Part shown: one piece after another, positions 52,109 through 59,726 of the stretch
Position numbering within the stretch: the stretch's first letter is position 1
Layout: each line of letters opens with the position of its first letter
NCBI RefSeq assembly: GCF_051535215.1
Contig: NZ_JBPPLY010000006.1
Location: 62,001 to 126,000, forward strand
Reading direction: 5' to 3'
Length of the DNA: 64,000 nt
From: Nitrobacter sp051535215
GTDB taxonomy: Bacteria > Pseudomonadota > Alphaproteobacteria > Rhizobiales > Xanthobacteraceae
Made by a program: the position numbers and the translations under genes
Notes under the pieces: generated by a model
Databases searched by the model: none
What the model was told of the DNA's origin: nothing
The model's input: the letters and a program-made list of their open reading frames with translations, nothing else

Positions 52109-52312
52109 ATGGAGACGGCGTTGAAGCATAAATTTTTCGTTGGAGAAACGGTCTATTTCACCGCGAGCAACGTGGCGAGGCCGGCTGCGAGCGGCACCTA
52201 TGAGGTGATCCGTTTGCTTCCCACCGACGGCGACGACTGTCAGTACCGTATCAAGAATTCGGCCGAGGCCTTCGAGCGCGTCGCGAAGGAAAGTCAACTC
52301 GCCGCCGGCTAG
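52109..52312 (+). CDS. Small conserved protein of unknown function
   Basis: 67 residues from the ATG at 52109. The sequence reads KHKFFVGETVYFTAS, then ASGTYEVIRLLPTDGDDCQYRIKN and AFERVAKESQL, an SH3-like small beta-barrel pattern. I recall similar short proteins in Rhizobiales but know of no function. It stands alone with no operon partner. Confidence 0.7.
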   Translation: METALKHKFFVGETVYFTASNVARPAASGTYEVIRLLPTDGDDCQYRIKNSAEAFERVAKESQLAAG

Positions 52313-52551
52313 AACTTCCCGTCACGAGTCAGTCGAGGACGTCCGAACTAAGGCTTCCTTGATCAAGGCTTTCCTGATCAATTGCCGCACCAGACCTTAT
52401 CCTGGCCCATGGGTTTATCCTGAAACCCTCCGAGGGACCACTCCGGACTGATCTTGCCGTATTTCCAGGTCAGTGAATAACCGGGAATCTGCATTGGCAT
52501 TCGTCGATTGCGTTTTATGCTGCTCGTATTCGGCATGAGGGACAATCGCGC

Positions 52552-53502
52552 ATGAACTGGGCGTCGGTAACATCACTCGATCAAAACTGGAGTTCGTCGG
52601 GGTTCCCGATGTGGCTGACGCTGGCTGCGGCGGCATTTTTCGCGGTTCTCGTGCTCCTGACGCTGGTTCGCGCCGACAAGTCGGTGGCGAATGTCGTCCT
52701 CACCGTCATCACATTGCTCGCGATCGGAGCAGCGGCTGCCGTCACCATTCGTGGCGGTTCTGAGGGCGCTCAGGCGTTCGAGTCGAAAAATCCATTCGTC
52801 CCCGTCAACGTGGCGATGCCGGCGTTGTCGTGCATCGACGGCCTTGCTGGTGATGTGGTTGAGACTGCCTGCGAGAAGGCGTTGTTTGGCACGCCGGATG
52901 CCGCGGCCGCCGCCGTCTCCTACGCCGCATCGGAAATCAGCCGATTGAGATCGTTCGGCGAGGTAGCCGCCGACAGTGTCGTGCCGCCGGAATTGCAGGC
53001 GCTGCGGCGGGCGATCGAGCGCGATCGCTATGGTCTGGTTGCCCATGTGCTCGTCACGCGGGATCACTGTCAGCCGTCGGACTGCGCTGCGTTTCAATTA
53101 CTGAGCGATCACAGCAAGATCGCGGCGAACATGGAGGAAGGGACTTACGAGAAACTGGTGACGCGTTACGCATCATCCTGGAACGCGAGTACGGCACTGG
53201 CGAGTTCCCCCGAGGCGGCCATGCCGCCGGCATCGGCGCTCGCATCGGAGCCGACGGGCAAACCGACCAACGCCGAATTTCCGTCCTCCGCATCGATTCC
53301 GCCAGTCAGCATCATGACGCCCGAACCGCCGACAGGGACCGCTACTCCGTCACCGCCGCCAGCGACTGCGCAGGCTGTTCCGAAGCACCGTCCGGCTCCT
53401 GCGAAGAAACAGGCCGCTCCGAAAGCCGCGCCAAAGGTAAACACGGTGGCGCCGGTTCGCCTGACACCTGAACCGCCCACAGCAAGCACGCATCAGGATT
53501 AG
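52552..53502 (+). CDS. Membrane-anchored protein with Pro/Ala-rich C-terminal tail
   Basis: 316 residues. Two hydrophobic helices (about 18-40 and 45-65) precede a predicted periplasmic helical domain of ~130 residues (VNVAMPALSCIDGLAGDVVETACEKALFGTPD) that has four or more Cys (CIDG, ACEK, DHCQPSDCAAF). The last ~100 residues are a Pro/Ala/Lys-rich linker (PPPATAQAVPKHRPAPAKKQ), typical of envelope-spanning anchors. I know such proteins only as hypothetical in this order. It overlaps no gene; a DUF1489 gene follows after 25 bases. Confidence 0.72.
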   Translation: MNWASVTSLDQNWSSSGFPMWLTLAAAAFFAVLVLLTLVRADKSVANVVLTVITLLAIGAAAAVTIRGGSEGAQAFESKNPFVPVNVAMPALSCIDGLAGDVVETACEKALFGTPDAAAAAVSYAASEISRLRSFGEVAADSVVPPELQALRRAIERDRYGLVAHVLVTRDHCQPSDCAAFQLLSDHSKIAANMEEGTYEKLVTRYASSWNASTALASSPEAAMPPASALASEPTGKPTNAEFPSSASIPPVSIMTPEPPTGTATPSPPPATAQAVPKHRPAPAKKQAAPKAAPKVNTVAPVRLTPEPPTASTHQD

Positions 53503-53527
53503 CGGACTGTTCGAAGGCTTTACCGAC

Positions 53528-53965
53528 ATGCACCTTAATCTCGTCAAGCTGGCGGTCGGTTGCGACTCCGTAAAAGACCTCAGGGGCTGGATCGCCGATC
53601 GCATGAAGCAGGCCAAGCGAAATGGCCTGCCGCGTCACCACATCCACGTCACCCGGATGACGCCGAAGCGCGACGGCGAATTGCTTGCGGGCGGCTCGCT
53701 CTATTGGGTCATCAGGGGTGAAATCGCAGCCCGGGAGAAGTTGGTCGGGATCGAACCGTTCCGCGATTCCGACGGTATCGGCCGGTGCCGCATCGTCATG
53801 AAACCACAGGTGATCGCTGTCAGGCCGCGTCCGATGCGTCCGTTTCAGGGCTGGCGCTATCTGCCTGCAGCCGATGCACCTCCCGACCTCGGCAGCAATG
53901 CGGCGAGCGTTGCCGCGATGCCCGAGCCGCTCCGGCGCGAGTTGCGCGATCTGGGGCTGCTGTAG
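53528..53965 (+). CDS. DUF1489 family protein
   Basis: 145 residues. The pattern LVKLAVGCDSVKDLRGWIADRM, HIHVTRMTPKRDGELLAGGSLYWVIRG and RPMRPFQGWRYL matches DUF1489, an alphaproteobacterial family. The function is unknown; no catalytic motif I recognise. It converges on panC with a 56-base gap. Confidence 0.87.
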   Translation: MHLNLVKLAVGCDSVKDLRGWIADRMKQAKRNGLPRHHIHVTRMTPKRDGELLAGGSLYWVIRGEIAAREKLVGIEPFRDSDGIGRCRIVMKPQVIAVRPRPMRPFQGWRYLPAADAPPDLGSNAASVAAMPEPLRRELRDLGLL

Positions 53966-54021
53966 GCGCGAAAGCTGTGCTGAACGCCATGGGTTGTTGA
54001 TTCCGTCCAAACCAGCCTGTT

Positions 54022-54873
54022 CTAAACGCCGATATTATCGATCAGGCGCGTCGTTCCGATCTTTGCTGCGACCAGGAGGCGGACCGGTCCGTCTTTTATC
54101 GAACCGATCGGAGCCAGCGTTTCAGCGTGACGCGCCTCGAAATAATCAAGCGCGAAGCCTGCGTCACCGATCGTTCTCGCGCCGTCGGCCATGACGGTTT
54201 CGAGATCGTCGCCGGTGCGCAGACGCTTCGCGGCATCCTTCATGACGCGGTGGAGCGTCGGTGCTATGGCGCGCTGCGCGGTGGACAGATAGATGTTGCG
54301 CGACGACATCGCGAGCCCGTCGCGTTCGCGCACGATCGGAACCCCGATCACCTTCACGCCGAGATCGAGATCGGCGGCCATTCGCGTCACGACCTTGAGC
54401 TGCTGATAGTCCTTCTGGCCGAACAGGGCGACATCGGGTCGGCACTGTGTGAACAGCTTGCCGACGACAGTCGTGACGCCGCCGAAAAAATGCGGACGGA
54501 AACGATCTTCAAGACCTGCCGTCGCCGGTCCTTCAGTCAATATCCGGGTCGCAAATGCCGACGGGTACATTGTGCCGGCGTCCGGATTCCAGACCAGATC
54601 GACACGCGCCTCCGTGAGTTTGGCGATGTCGGCTTTCCAGGTTCGCGGGTACGATCCGAAATCCTCATGCGGCGCAAACTGGGCCGGATTGACGAAAATC
54701 GAGACCACAACCTTTGAAGCGCGACGTTTTGCCTGATGCACCAGCGCCAGATGGCCGTCGTGAAGCGCTCCCATGGTCGGCACCAGGGCGAGGGTCGCGC
54801 GACGCGCCCGCAAACTCTCCAGGGCACGGTGCAACGCGGGAAGGGTGCGGGCGATAGCGGGGGCGCGGGGCAT
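54022..54873 (-). CDS. panC: Pantothenate synthetase
   Basis: 283 residues. The nucleotidyltransferase fold shows PTMGALHDGHLALVHQA (the HIGH-like motif), SIFVNPAQFAP, FFGGVTTVVGKLF, FGQKDYQQL and the KMSKS-like GLAMSSRNIYL. It joins pantoate and beta-alanine with ATP to make pantothenate for CoA. panB is not in the window. A palindrome lies in the upstream region (54899-54924), which might be an operator. Confidence 0.96.
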   Translation of the reverse strand: MPRAPAIARTLPALHRALESLRARRATLALVPTMGALHDGHLALVHQAKRRASKVVVSIFVNPAQFAPHEDFGSYPRTWKADIAKLTEARVDLVWNPDAGTMYPSAFATRILTEGPATAGLEDRFRPHFFGGVTTVVGKLFTQCRPDVALFGQKDYQQLKVVTRMAADLDLGVKVIGVPIVRERDGLAMSSRNIYLSTAQRAIAPTLHRVMKDAAKRLRTGDDLETVMADGARTIGDAGFALDYFEARHAETLAPIGSIKDGPVRLLVAAKIGTTRLIDNIGV

Positions 54874-55180
54874 TGCTGTGCGGTACGACTTTTTGCCTTA
54901 TATGTCATGTTTATATGACATATATCTCGACAGTGATGAGAAGACTCTCCACAGCCTGAAGAGCTGCCGGTTGGAACATTCGCCCAGCGACCTTTCCCTG
55001 CGCATGTTAGAATTGAAGGACCACTGACAAATACAAGCTGATGATGAAGTTTTGAGTTTGTCTCGCGCGCCCGGAACCGTCGGCTGGATGGGCTGCAATG
55101 TCAAATTCCCCTCCACGGGCGTGTATTGAATCATCCGTGGTTTGCGCCACATTGTGTGTTTAATTTCTTTGCGAGTTTCG
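54874..55180. other. 307-base divergent intergenic region, panC / VWA gene
   Basis: Contains the palindrome at 54899-54924 and presumably both promoters. No other gene or RNA is apparent. Confidence 0.5.
54899..54924. promoter_or_regulatory. Palindrome upstream of panC
   Basis: Arms TATATGTCAT and ATGACATATA around a 6-base centre, 26 bases from the panC start. The symmetry and position suggest an operator for a dimeric regulator (GntR or MarR-like would fit), overlapping the panC promoter. No sequence shows which protein binds it. Confidence 0.45.
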
Positions 55181-55942
55181 ATGTCCCGCGATCCGCTGCC
55201 GCCAAAGTATCCTGCTGACCCGGCCGCATGCCGGACCACGTCGCTTGGCGGTGATGCCCCGCTGCCGGACGTAAAGCCGTCGACCGCGTCCGATATTGCT
55301 GCGTTCGTCGCCAAGGCTCGCGAAATGTCGCCCTATGCCGCGGGCAGTCGCGCCAGGCTGATGTTTGCGCTCGACGCGACCATGAGCCGGCAGCCGACGT
55401 GGGACATGGCCTGCGCTCTCCAGGCCGACATGTTTCGCGAAGCCGCCGCGATCGGCAGTCTCGACATTCGCCTGACCTACTATCGCGGGCTCGACGAATG
55501 CCGTTCCAGCGGCTGGATATCCGACAGCAAGAAGCTGGCAAGATTGATGAGCGCCATCGACTGCCGGAGCGGCGATACTCAAATTGGCAAAGTTCTCTCG
55601 CATGCGCGCAGCGAGGCGGTCGCCTCGGGCATCAAGGCCGTCGTGTTCGTCGGCGACGCGATGGAGGAATCGGCTGACGATCTCCGCGCGACCGCCGGCG
55701 AACTGGGGTTGCTGAAGGTCCCCGTGTTCATGTTCCAGGAAGGACGTGATGAGACTGCGGAGAAGACGTTTCGCGATATCGCGCGGCTCACCGGCGGCGC
55801 CTGGTGCCGGTTCGATCCCGGCGCCGCGGCCCAGTTGCGTGAATTGCTTCGGGCTGCCGCGGCCTATGCCGCGGGCGGCAGGGACGCGTTGCGGCGGCTG
55901 TCGACCACCAGCGCGACCCAGCTTTTGGGACAAATGAAGTAG
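55181..55942 (+). CDS. VWA-domain protein, partner of the J-domain gene
   Basis: 253 residues from the ATG at 55181; earlier codons in frame lack support. After a ~40-residue polar N-terminus there is a von Willebrand A fold with MIDAS-like MFALDATMSRQPTWD (DxTxS), a second-strand region YYRGLDECRSSGW and the MIDAS Asp region VVFVGDAMEESAD. No signal peptide, so cytoplasmic. It is 89 bases upstream of a membrane J-domain gene; I recall this pairing in other Rhizobiales, so the two may act together, perhaps as a metal-dependent scaffold with a chaperone. Confidence 0.75.
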   Translation: MSRDPLPPKYPADPAACRTTSLGGDAPLPDVKPSTASDIAAFVAKAREMSPYAAGSRARLMFALDATMSRQPTWDMACALQADMFREAAAIGSLDIRLTYYRGLDECRSSGWISDSKKLARLMSAIDCRSGDTQIGKVLSHARSEAVASGIKAVVFVGDAMEESADDLRATAGELGLLKVPVFMFQEGRDETAEKTFRDIARLTGGAWCRFDPGAAAQLRELLRAAAAYAAGGRDALRRLSTTSATQLLGQMK

Positions 55943-56031
55943 CGCCATGATGCGCCTGGCATTTCGTATGCCGCAGTAGCCGCCGCCAACAATCGCTTTC
56001 GCCGGTTGCGCCGACATACTATCTATCCGTC

Positions 56032-56751
56032 ATGCCGACTCTGATCTTGGGCCTCGTCGCCTTTCTTTTCCTATATTTGCTGCTTCAATTGCTCCGGGCG
56101 GCAAACCCGGCCGTGCTTGCGCGGGCCATCAGGCTCGCAGGCGGCATCATCGCGCTCGCGGTGGCTGCCTTTGTCGGCATCAAGGGAGAGGTGGCGATAG
56201 CGCTGCCGCTCGGAATTTTCGGCGCCACGCTTCTGGGCTGGTCGCCGTCCCTCACATCGTTCTTCGGCAAGCTTTTCAGCACGGGGACACAGAGCGCGGG
56301 CGGCCACACGTCCCAGGTGCGCTCGCAGTTTCTCGACATGATCCTGGATCACGACAGCGGCCGTCTCGGCGGATGGATCCTTGTCGGACCCGACGCTGGC
56401 CGTTCGCTCGACGATTTCGACCTGCCGCAACTCGTCGCAATGATGACGAGCTTCGATGCCGAGAGCTGTGCGTTACTTGAAAGTTATCTGGACCGCCGGT
56501 TTCCCGCCTGGCGTCAGAACGCGCAAGGCGATGCGGCAGGGGGGCGGCGTCACGCGCCGGCGGGCGGCAAAATGACGGACGAGGAGGCCTACGAGATCCT
56601 TGGCTTGCAGCCGGGGGCGAGCGGGGACGATATCCGGCGCGCGCATCGAGGGCTCATGAAGAAACTGCATCCCGACCAGGGGGGGTCGACGTACCTCGCG
56701 GCCCGTGTAAACGAGGCCAAGGATACCTTGCTTCGCACTCATCGCAGCTAA
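56032..56751 (+). CDS. Membrane-anchored J-domain (DnaJ-like) protein
   Basis: 239 residues. Two N-terminal hydrophobic segments (about 1-20 and 33-70), a ~110-residue middle part, and a C-terminal J domain (about 180-237): EEAYEILGLQPGASGDDIRRAHR, with the HPD motif in KKLHPDQGG. The J domain at the C-terminus and the membrane anchor resemble Pam18/TIM14 or DjlA-type cofactors rather than classical DnaJ (there is no zinc-finger or G/F region). It would stimulate DnaK ATPase at the membrane. Follows the VWA gene. Confidence 0.85.
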   Translation: MPTLILGLVAFLFLYLLLQLLRAANPAVLARAIRLAGGIIALAVAAFVGIKGEVAIALPLGIFGATLLGWSPSLTSFFGKLFSTGTQSAGGHTSQVRSQFLDMILDHDSGRLGGWILVGPDAGRSLDDFDLPQLVAMMTSFDAESCALLESYLDRRFPAWRQNAQGDAAGGRRHAPAGGKMTDEEAYEILGLQPGASGDDIRRAHRGLMKKLHPDQGGSTYLAARVNEAKDTLLRTHRS

Positions 56752-57157
56752 CTCCAACGCCACCAAACGCTACACACTGCGAGCTGCTTCTGCCTGTCTC
56801 CGCTTGACGTCCCATGTCGTCCGCCGTTGTCCGGCGTCGTTGATCGTTGCGGCTCACTCTATCCGCGAATTCTTGACGAGTGGTTTGCATGGCCTGGATT
56901 GGGTGCGTTTTGACGAAGCGCCGCTGCGGCCGCATTCCTTTGTCGCACGCATATTTCGTTTCTGATTGATCAGAAGGAAGTTCTATTTTTTGTTGTGACG
57001 CGGTTTCTTTACGCGCCGGTATTCATCCTCGGGTCAAGCCCGAGGACATGCTCCGGTCGAAAATGCTATAATGAAGATGGAACGCGAATGGGCATGCTCA
57101 CGCGTGATTTTCCGTTCTTCAACGAAATGACCGGGCAGGGCCGGTGCGGGCGCGCGA
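56752..57157. other. 406-base intergenic region with composite repeat
   Basis: Lies between the J-domain gene and the converging carboxypeptidase gene. It contains the composite repeat at 56996-57073 and little else; no RNA or protein gene is evident. Confidence 0.5.
56996..57073. repeat. Composite repeat: dispersed unit interrupted by a palindrome
   Basis: The ends TGACGCGGTTTCTTTACGC ... CCGGTAT and GGTCGAAAATGCTATA match the repeat at 12121-12173. Between them sits a perfect hairpin CCTCGGGTCAAGCCCGAGG (57027-57045) with flanking CAT/ATG, the known CATCCTCGGG-type unit. This looks like one palindromic element inserted inside another. Confidence 0.6.
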
Positions 57158-58939
57158 TCAGTTTTTGATCGTGATGCAGGGCAGGTCTGAACGCTTCAGG
57201 GTGCGGCACACCGCTTCGGCTTCATCGCGATCAAGCCCGGCGAAGCGTGCGCGGTACAGCTTCTTGTTGCCCTTGCCGACGGGCTCGGTGAAAGGATCGG
57301 CCTTGCCGAGCACGCCGCGGGCGCGGCCTCGCGCCGCATCGAGGCGCTCGCGGGCTTCGCTCTCGGTTTCCAGCGCGCCGACCTGTATGATCCAGCCCGA
57401 ATGCGTCGCCACCGGCTTCACCGCGCCGTTCTGCTGAATAGCTTGCGGTTGAGCCGACCGCGGTTGAGACCTGGGCGGGATATCCGCGTGTGCCATCGCC
57501 TGGGATGTCGATGCGGAAAGGCTGGAGGCCGGCAACACACCCAGGATGCCTTGCCCGGTGCCGAAGTTGGCGGGTTGCGGCGGCATGCTGGCCCGCGCCA
57601 CGACAGAACCTGATGTTTCCGGCGTCATGTCGCGAGCGGTTGCGGCGGCACTGTCGACCGACGGCACCGCTGACGTTGGCTCCGCGGACGCCAACCTGAC
57701 CGATCCGGCCCTGACCTGGACCGTCTTCACCCGCACCGGTTTCATCGGTTCGGTCGAGCCGGGAACGGCGTCGATCGGCTGGGTCGCGATGACCCCGCTG
57801 GTCAAGGGAGCGGGCTCAGGTCTGGTGCGCTTCGGCGGCAGCGCGGCGGTGGAGGCCGCTATCAGTGAGCGGGCCAGACGGGCAGGGCGTTCAGGCGGCA
57901 GCGCGACCGGTTCGGGCGGAGCCGATGCGGTCTGGATGGCGCCGTCGACCTGTGTCATTTCCGTAGGGCGCGAGCGTGCCTGATCCTCAGCCACCCTCGC
58001 ATTGGCGTCGGCTGTGTTGCTCTCGGTAATGGCGGCGACTGTCCGGCGCGTCGCGGCCTTGTCCAGGTTTTCGGCCAGCAGGCTGCGCATTGTCGCATCG
58101 CGCGAACCGCTGCTGCGGCCTCCCAGGACGACGCCGACCAGATGGCGATTGCCGCGCTTCAGATTGGTGACGAGATTGAAGCCGGACGCCCGGATATATC
58201 CCGTCTTGATGCCGTCGACGCCATCGACGCTGCCGAGCAGATGGTTGTGGCCGCGGATGGTGCGGCCGCGGAACGTGAACGACGTCGTCGCGAAGTAACG
58301 ATAATAGCGCGGAAAGCGGTCCTGCAATGCGCGGCCGAGCGTCGCCTGGTCCCGTGCAGTGGTGACCTGATCGTCGTCGGGAAGACCTGACGCATTGCGG
58401 TAAACTGTCCGCGTCATGCCGAGCGCGCGCGCCTTCCGCGTCATCATCCTGGCGAAATCACTCTCGTCGCCGCCGATCGCCTCGGCGATCACAACCGCCG
58501 CGTCGTTGGCGGATTTTGTCACCAACCCCTTGATGGCGTCCTCGGCGCGGATGGTCTGACCGGGCCGCAAACCGAGCTTGGTGGGGTCCTGTGCCGCCGC
58601 GTGCGCCGAAACCGGCATCTCGGTATTGAGACTCATCTTCCCCGAATCCAGGCGCTCGAACAGCAGATAGAGCGTCATCATTTTGGTCAGCGACGCCGGA
58701 TGACGAAGACTGTCGGGATTTGTGGATGAGAGCGTCTCGCCGGAATTGGCGTCGACGACGATCGAGGCGAAACGCGGATTGTAGCTTTGCCGCGCCTCGT
58801 GGTGAGCGTGATGGCGATGGTGGTGACGGGCGCGGCGTGCGTCGGCGTGGTCCGTCGTAAAAACGAAGGCGGCGATCGCGGCCAGTCCGAACGCGCCAGC
58901 TCGCAGGACGCGGGCGGAAGCCAAGGTTGTGCGAAGCAT
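57158..58939 (-). CDS. D-alanyl-D-alanine carboxypeptidase with C-terminal SPOR domain
   Basis: About 593 residues from the ATG at 58939, preceded by GGGGACGGGGACG; an ATG at 58957 is the alternative. Signal sequence near 1-32. The peptidase S11 domain (about 40-300) has the SxxK motif HPASLTKMM, SANDAAVVI and KTGYIRASG. A linker of about 200 residues (Pro/Ser/Thr-rich) precedes a SPOR domain (about 510-590: GWIIQVGALETESEARERLDAARG, ARFAGLDRDEAEAVC). It trims the peptide stem's terminal D-Ala in the periplasm, and SPOR could direct it to the septum. Confidence 0.9.
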   Translation of the reverse strand: MLRTTLASARVLRAGAFGLAAIAAFVFTTDHADARRARHHHRHHAHHEARQSYNPRFASIVVDANSGETLSSTNPDSLRHPASLTKMMTLYLLFERLDSGKMSLNTEMPVSAHAAAQDPTKLGLRPGQTIRAEDAIKGLVTKSANDAAVVIAEAIGGDESDFARMMTRKARALGMTRTVYRNASGLPDDDQVTTARDQATLGRALQDRFPRYYRYFATTSFTFRGRTIRGHNHLLGSVDGVDGIKTGYIRASGFNLVTNLKRGNRHLVGVVLGGRSSGSRDATMRSLLAENLDKAATRRTVAAITESNTADANARVAEDQARSRPTEMTQVDGAIQTASAPPEPVALPPERPARLARSLIAASTAALPPKRTRPEPAPLTSGVIATQPIDAVPGSTEPMKPVRVKTVQVRAGSVRLASAEPTSAVPSVDSAAATARDMTPETSGSVVARASMPPQPANFGTGQGILGVLPASSLSASTSQAMAHADIPPRSQPRSAQPQAIQQNGAVKPVATHSGWIIQVGALETESEARERLDAARGRARGVLGKADPFTEPVGKGNKKLYRARFAGLDRDEAEAVCRTLKRSDLPCITIKN

Positions 58940-59317
58940 GAACGTCCCCGTCCCCATTTTTTCGACTTTAGTCACCGGTTCGTGAGGCAAAATTGTGCCC
59001 AACACTCTGATCTGAACGTTCAGCGCGAACCGGTCTCAAAGGCGAAGTGGCAGATCAGGTTGCCGTTCTGGCTAAGAGCCTGGTTCAACGGTGCTTTTTT
59101 TGATCTTCCACCGGAACGCCCAGGATACCGGAATTCAGCCTAGGGGGGCGGAGTTTCCAAAAGGTTAAGCAACCCTTGATGGCATCTGTCGGATTTGCCT
59201 CGAATCGCCGATTGTGCGTCGCACAAAAATGCTTGCTTTTATTGTGCGGTGCACTATATCTGATAGCGAGAGGCTGGATGTCCAGCTCCGAATACCAACC
59301 TGGTGAGGAACCCCATC
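58940..59317. other. 378-base divergent intergenic region, carboxypeptidase / phasin
   Basis: Holds the promoter regions for both genes. The phasin side has two near-identical operator-like sites described separately. No gene or RNA is visible. Confidence 0.5.
59212..59260 (+). promoter_or_regulatory. Phasin promoter with two operator-like repeats
   Basis: Two copies of a palindromic site, TTGTGCGTCGCACAA (59212) and TTGTGCGGTGCACTA (59242), start 30 bases apart (about three helical turns). A -35 TTGCTT (59233) and -10 TATATC (59255) with a 16-base spacer bracket the second site. In other alphaproteobacteria PhaR represses phasin genes through TGC/GCA-rich palindromes, so a PhaR-like repressor is likely; that is inference. 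Confidence 0.6.
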
Positions 59318-59656
59318 ATGATGAAGATCGAAGAAGTTCAGCAGCACGGAAAAGAGCAACTCGACGCTGCGGTCGCGGCGGCGGGCAGCTTCCAGAAAGG
59401 CGTCCAGGCAATCGCTCTGGCGTTTGGCGATTACACGCGGAAGTCGTTTGAAGACGGCAACGCATTCACCGAGAAACTCGCCGGCGTGAGATCGCTGGAC
59501 AAGGTTGTCGAGGCTCAGAGCGAATATGCCAAGAGGACCTACGAGACGTTCGTTGCGGAGTCGCAAAAGATCGGCGAACTCTACGCCGATCTCGCCAAGC
59601 AGACCTTCAAGCCCTTCGAGGATTTCGCCGCGAAGTTCGTTCCGGCCGCTCGCTGA
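59318..59656 (+). CDS. Phasin family protein
   Basis: 112 residues from the ATG at 59318, with GAGGAA upstream (GTG at 59303 is possible). Amphipathic helices throughout: LDAAVAAAGSFQKGVQAIALAF, SLDKVVEAQSEYAKRTYETFVAES and KIGELYADLAKQTFKPFEDFAAKF, characteristic of the phasin_2 family. It coats polyhydroxybutyrate granules and affects their size. It is monocistronic, with its own promoter and terminator. Confidence 0.93.
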   Translation: MMKIEEVQQHGKEQLDAAVAAAGSFQKGVQAIALAFGDYTRKSFEDGNAFTEKLAGVRSLDKVVEAQSEYAKRTYETFVAESQKIGELYADLAKQTFKPFEDFAAKFVPAAR

Positions 59657-59677
59657 TATCGCAGGCAACCTCCAATA

Positions 59678-59709
59678 AAAAAAGCCCGGCCGCATTGGCC
59701 GGGCTTTTT
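59678..59709. terminator. Bidirectional intrinsic terminator
   Basis: Arms GCCCGGCC (59684-59691) and GGCCGGGC (59697-59704), flanked by A-run (left) and TTTTT (right), between the phasin gene and the converging VWA gene. Suitable for termination in both directions. Confidence 0.9.
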
Positions 59710-59726
59710 GATGGTTGGCGGACGCG

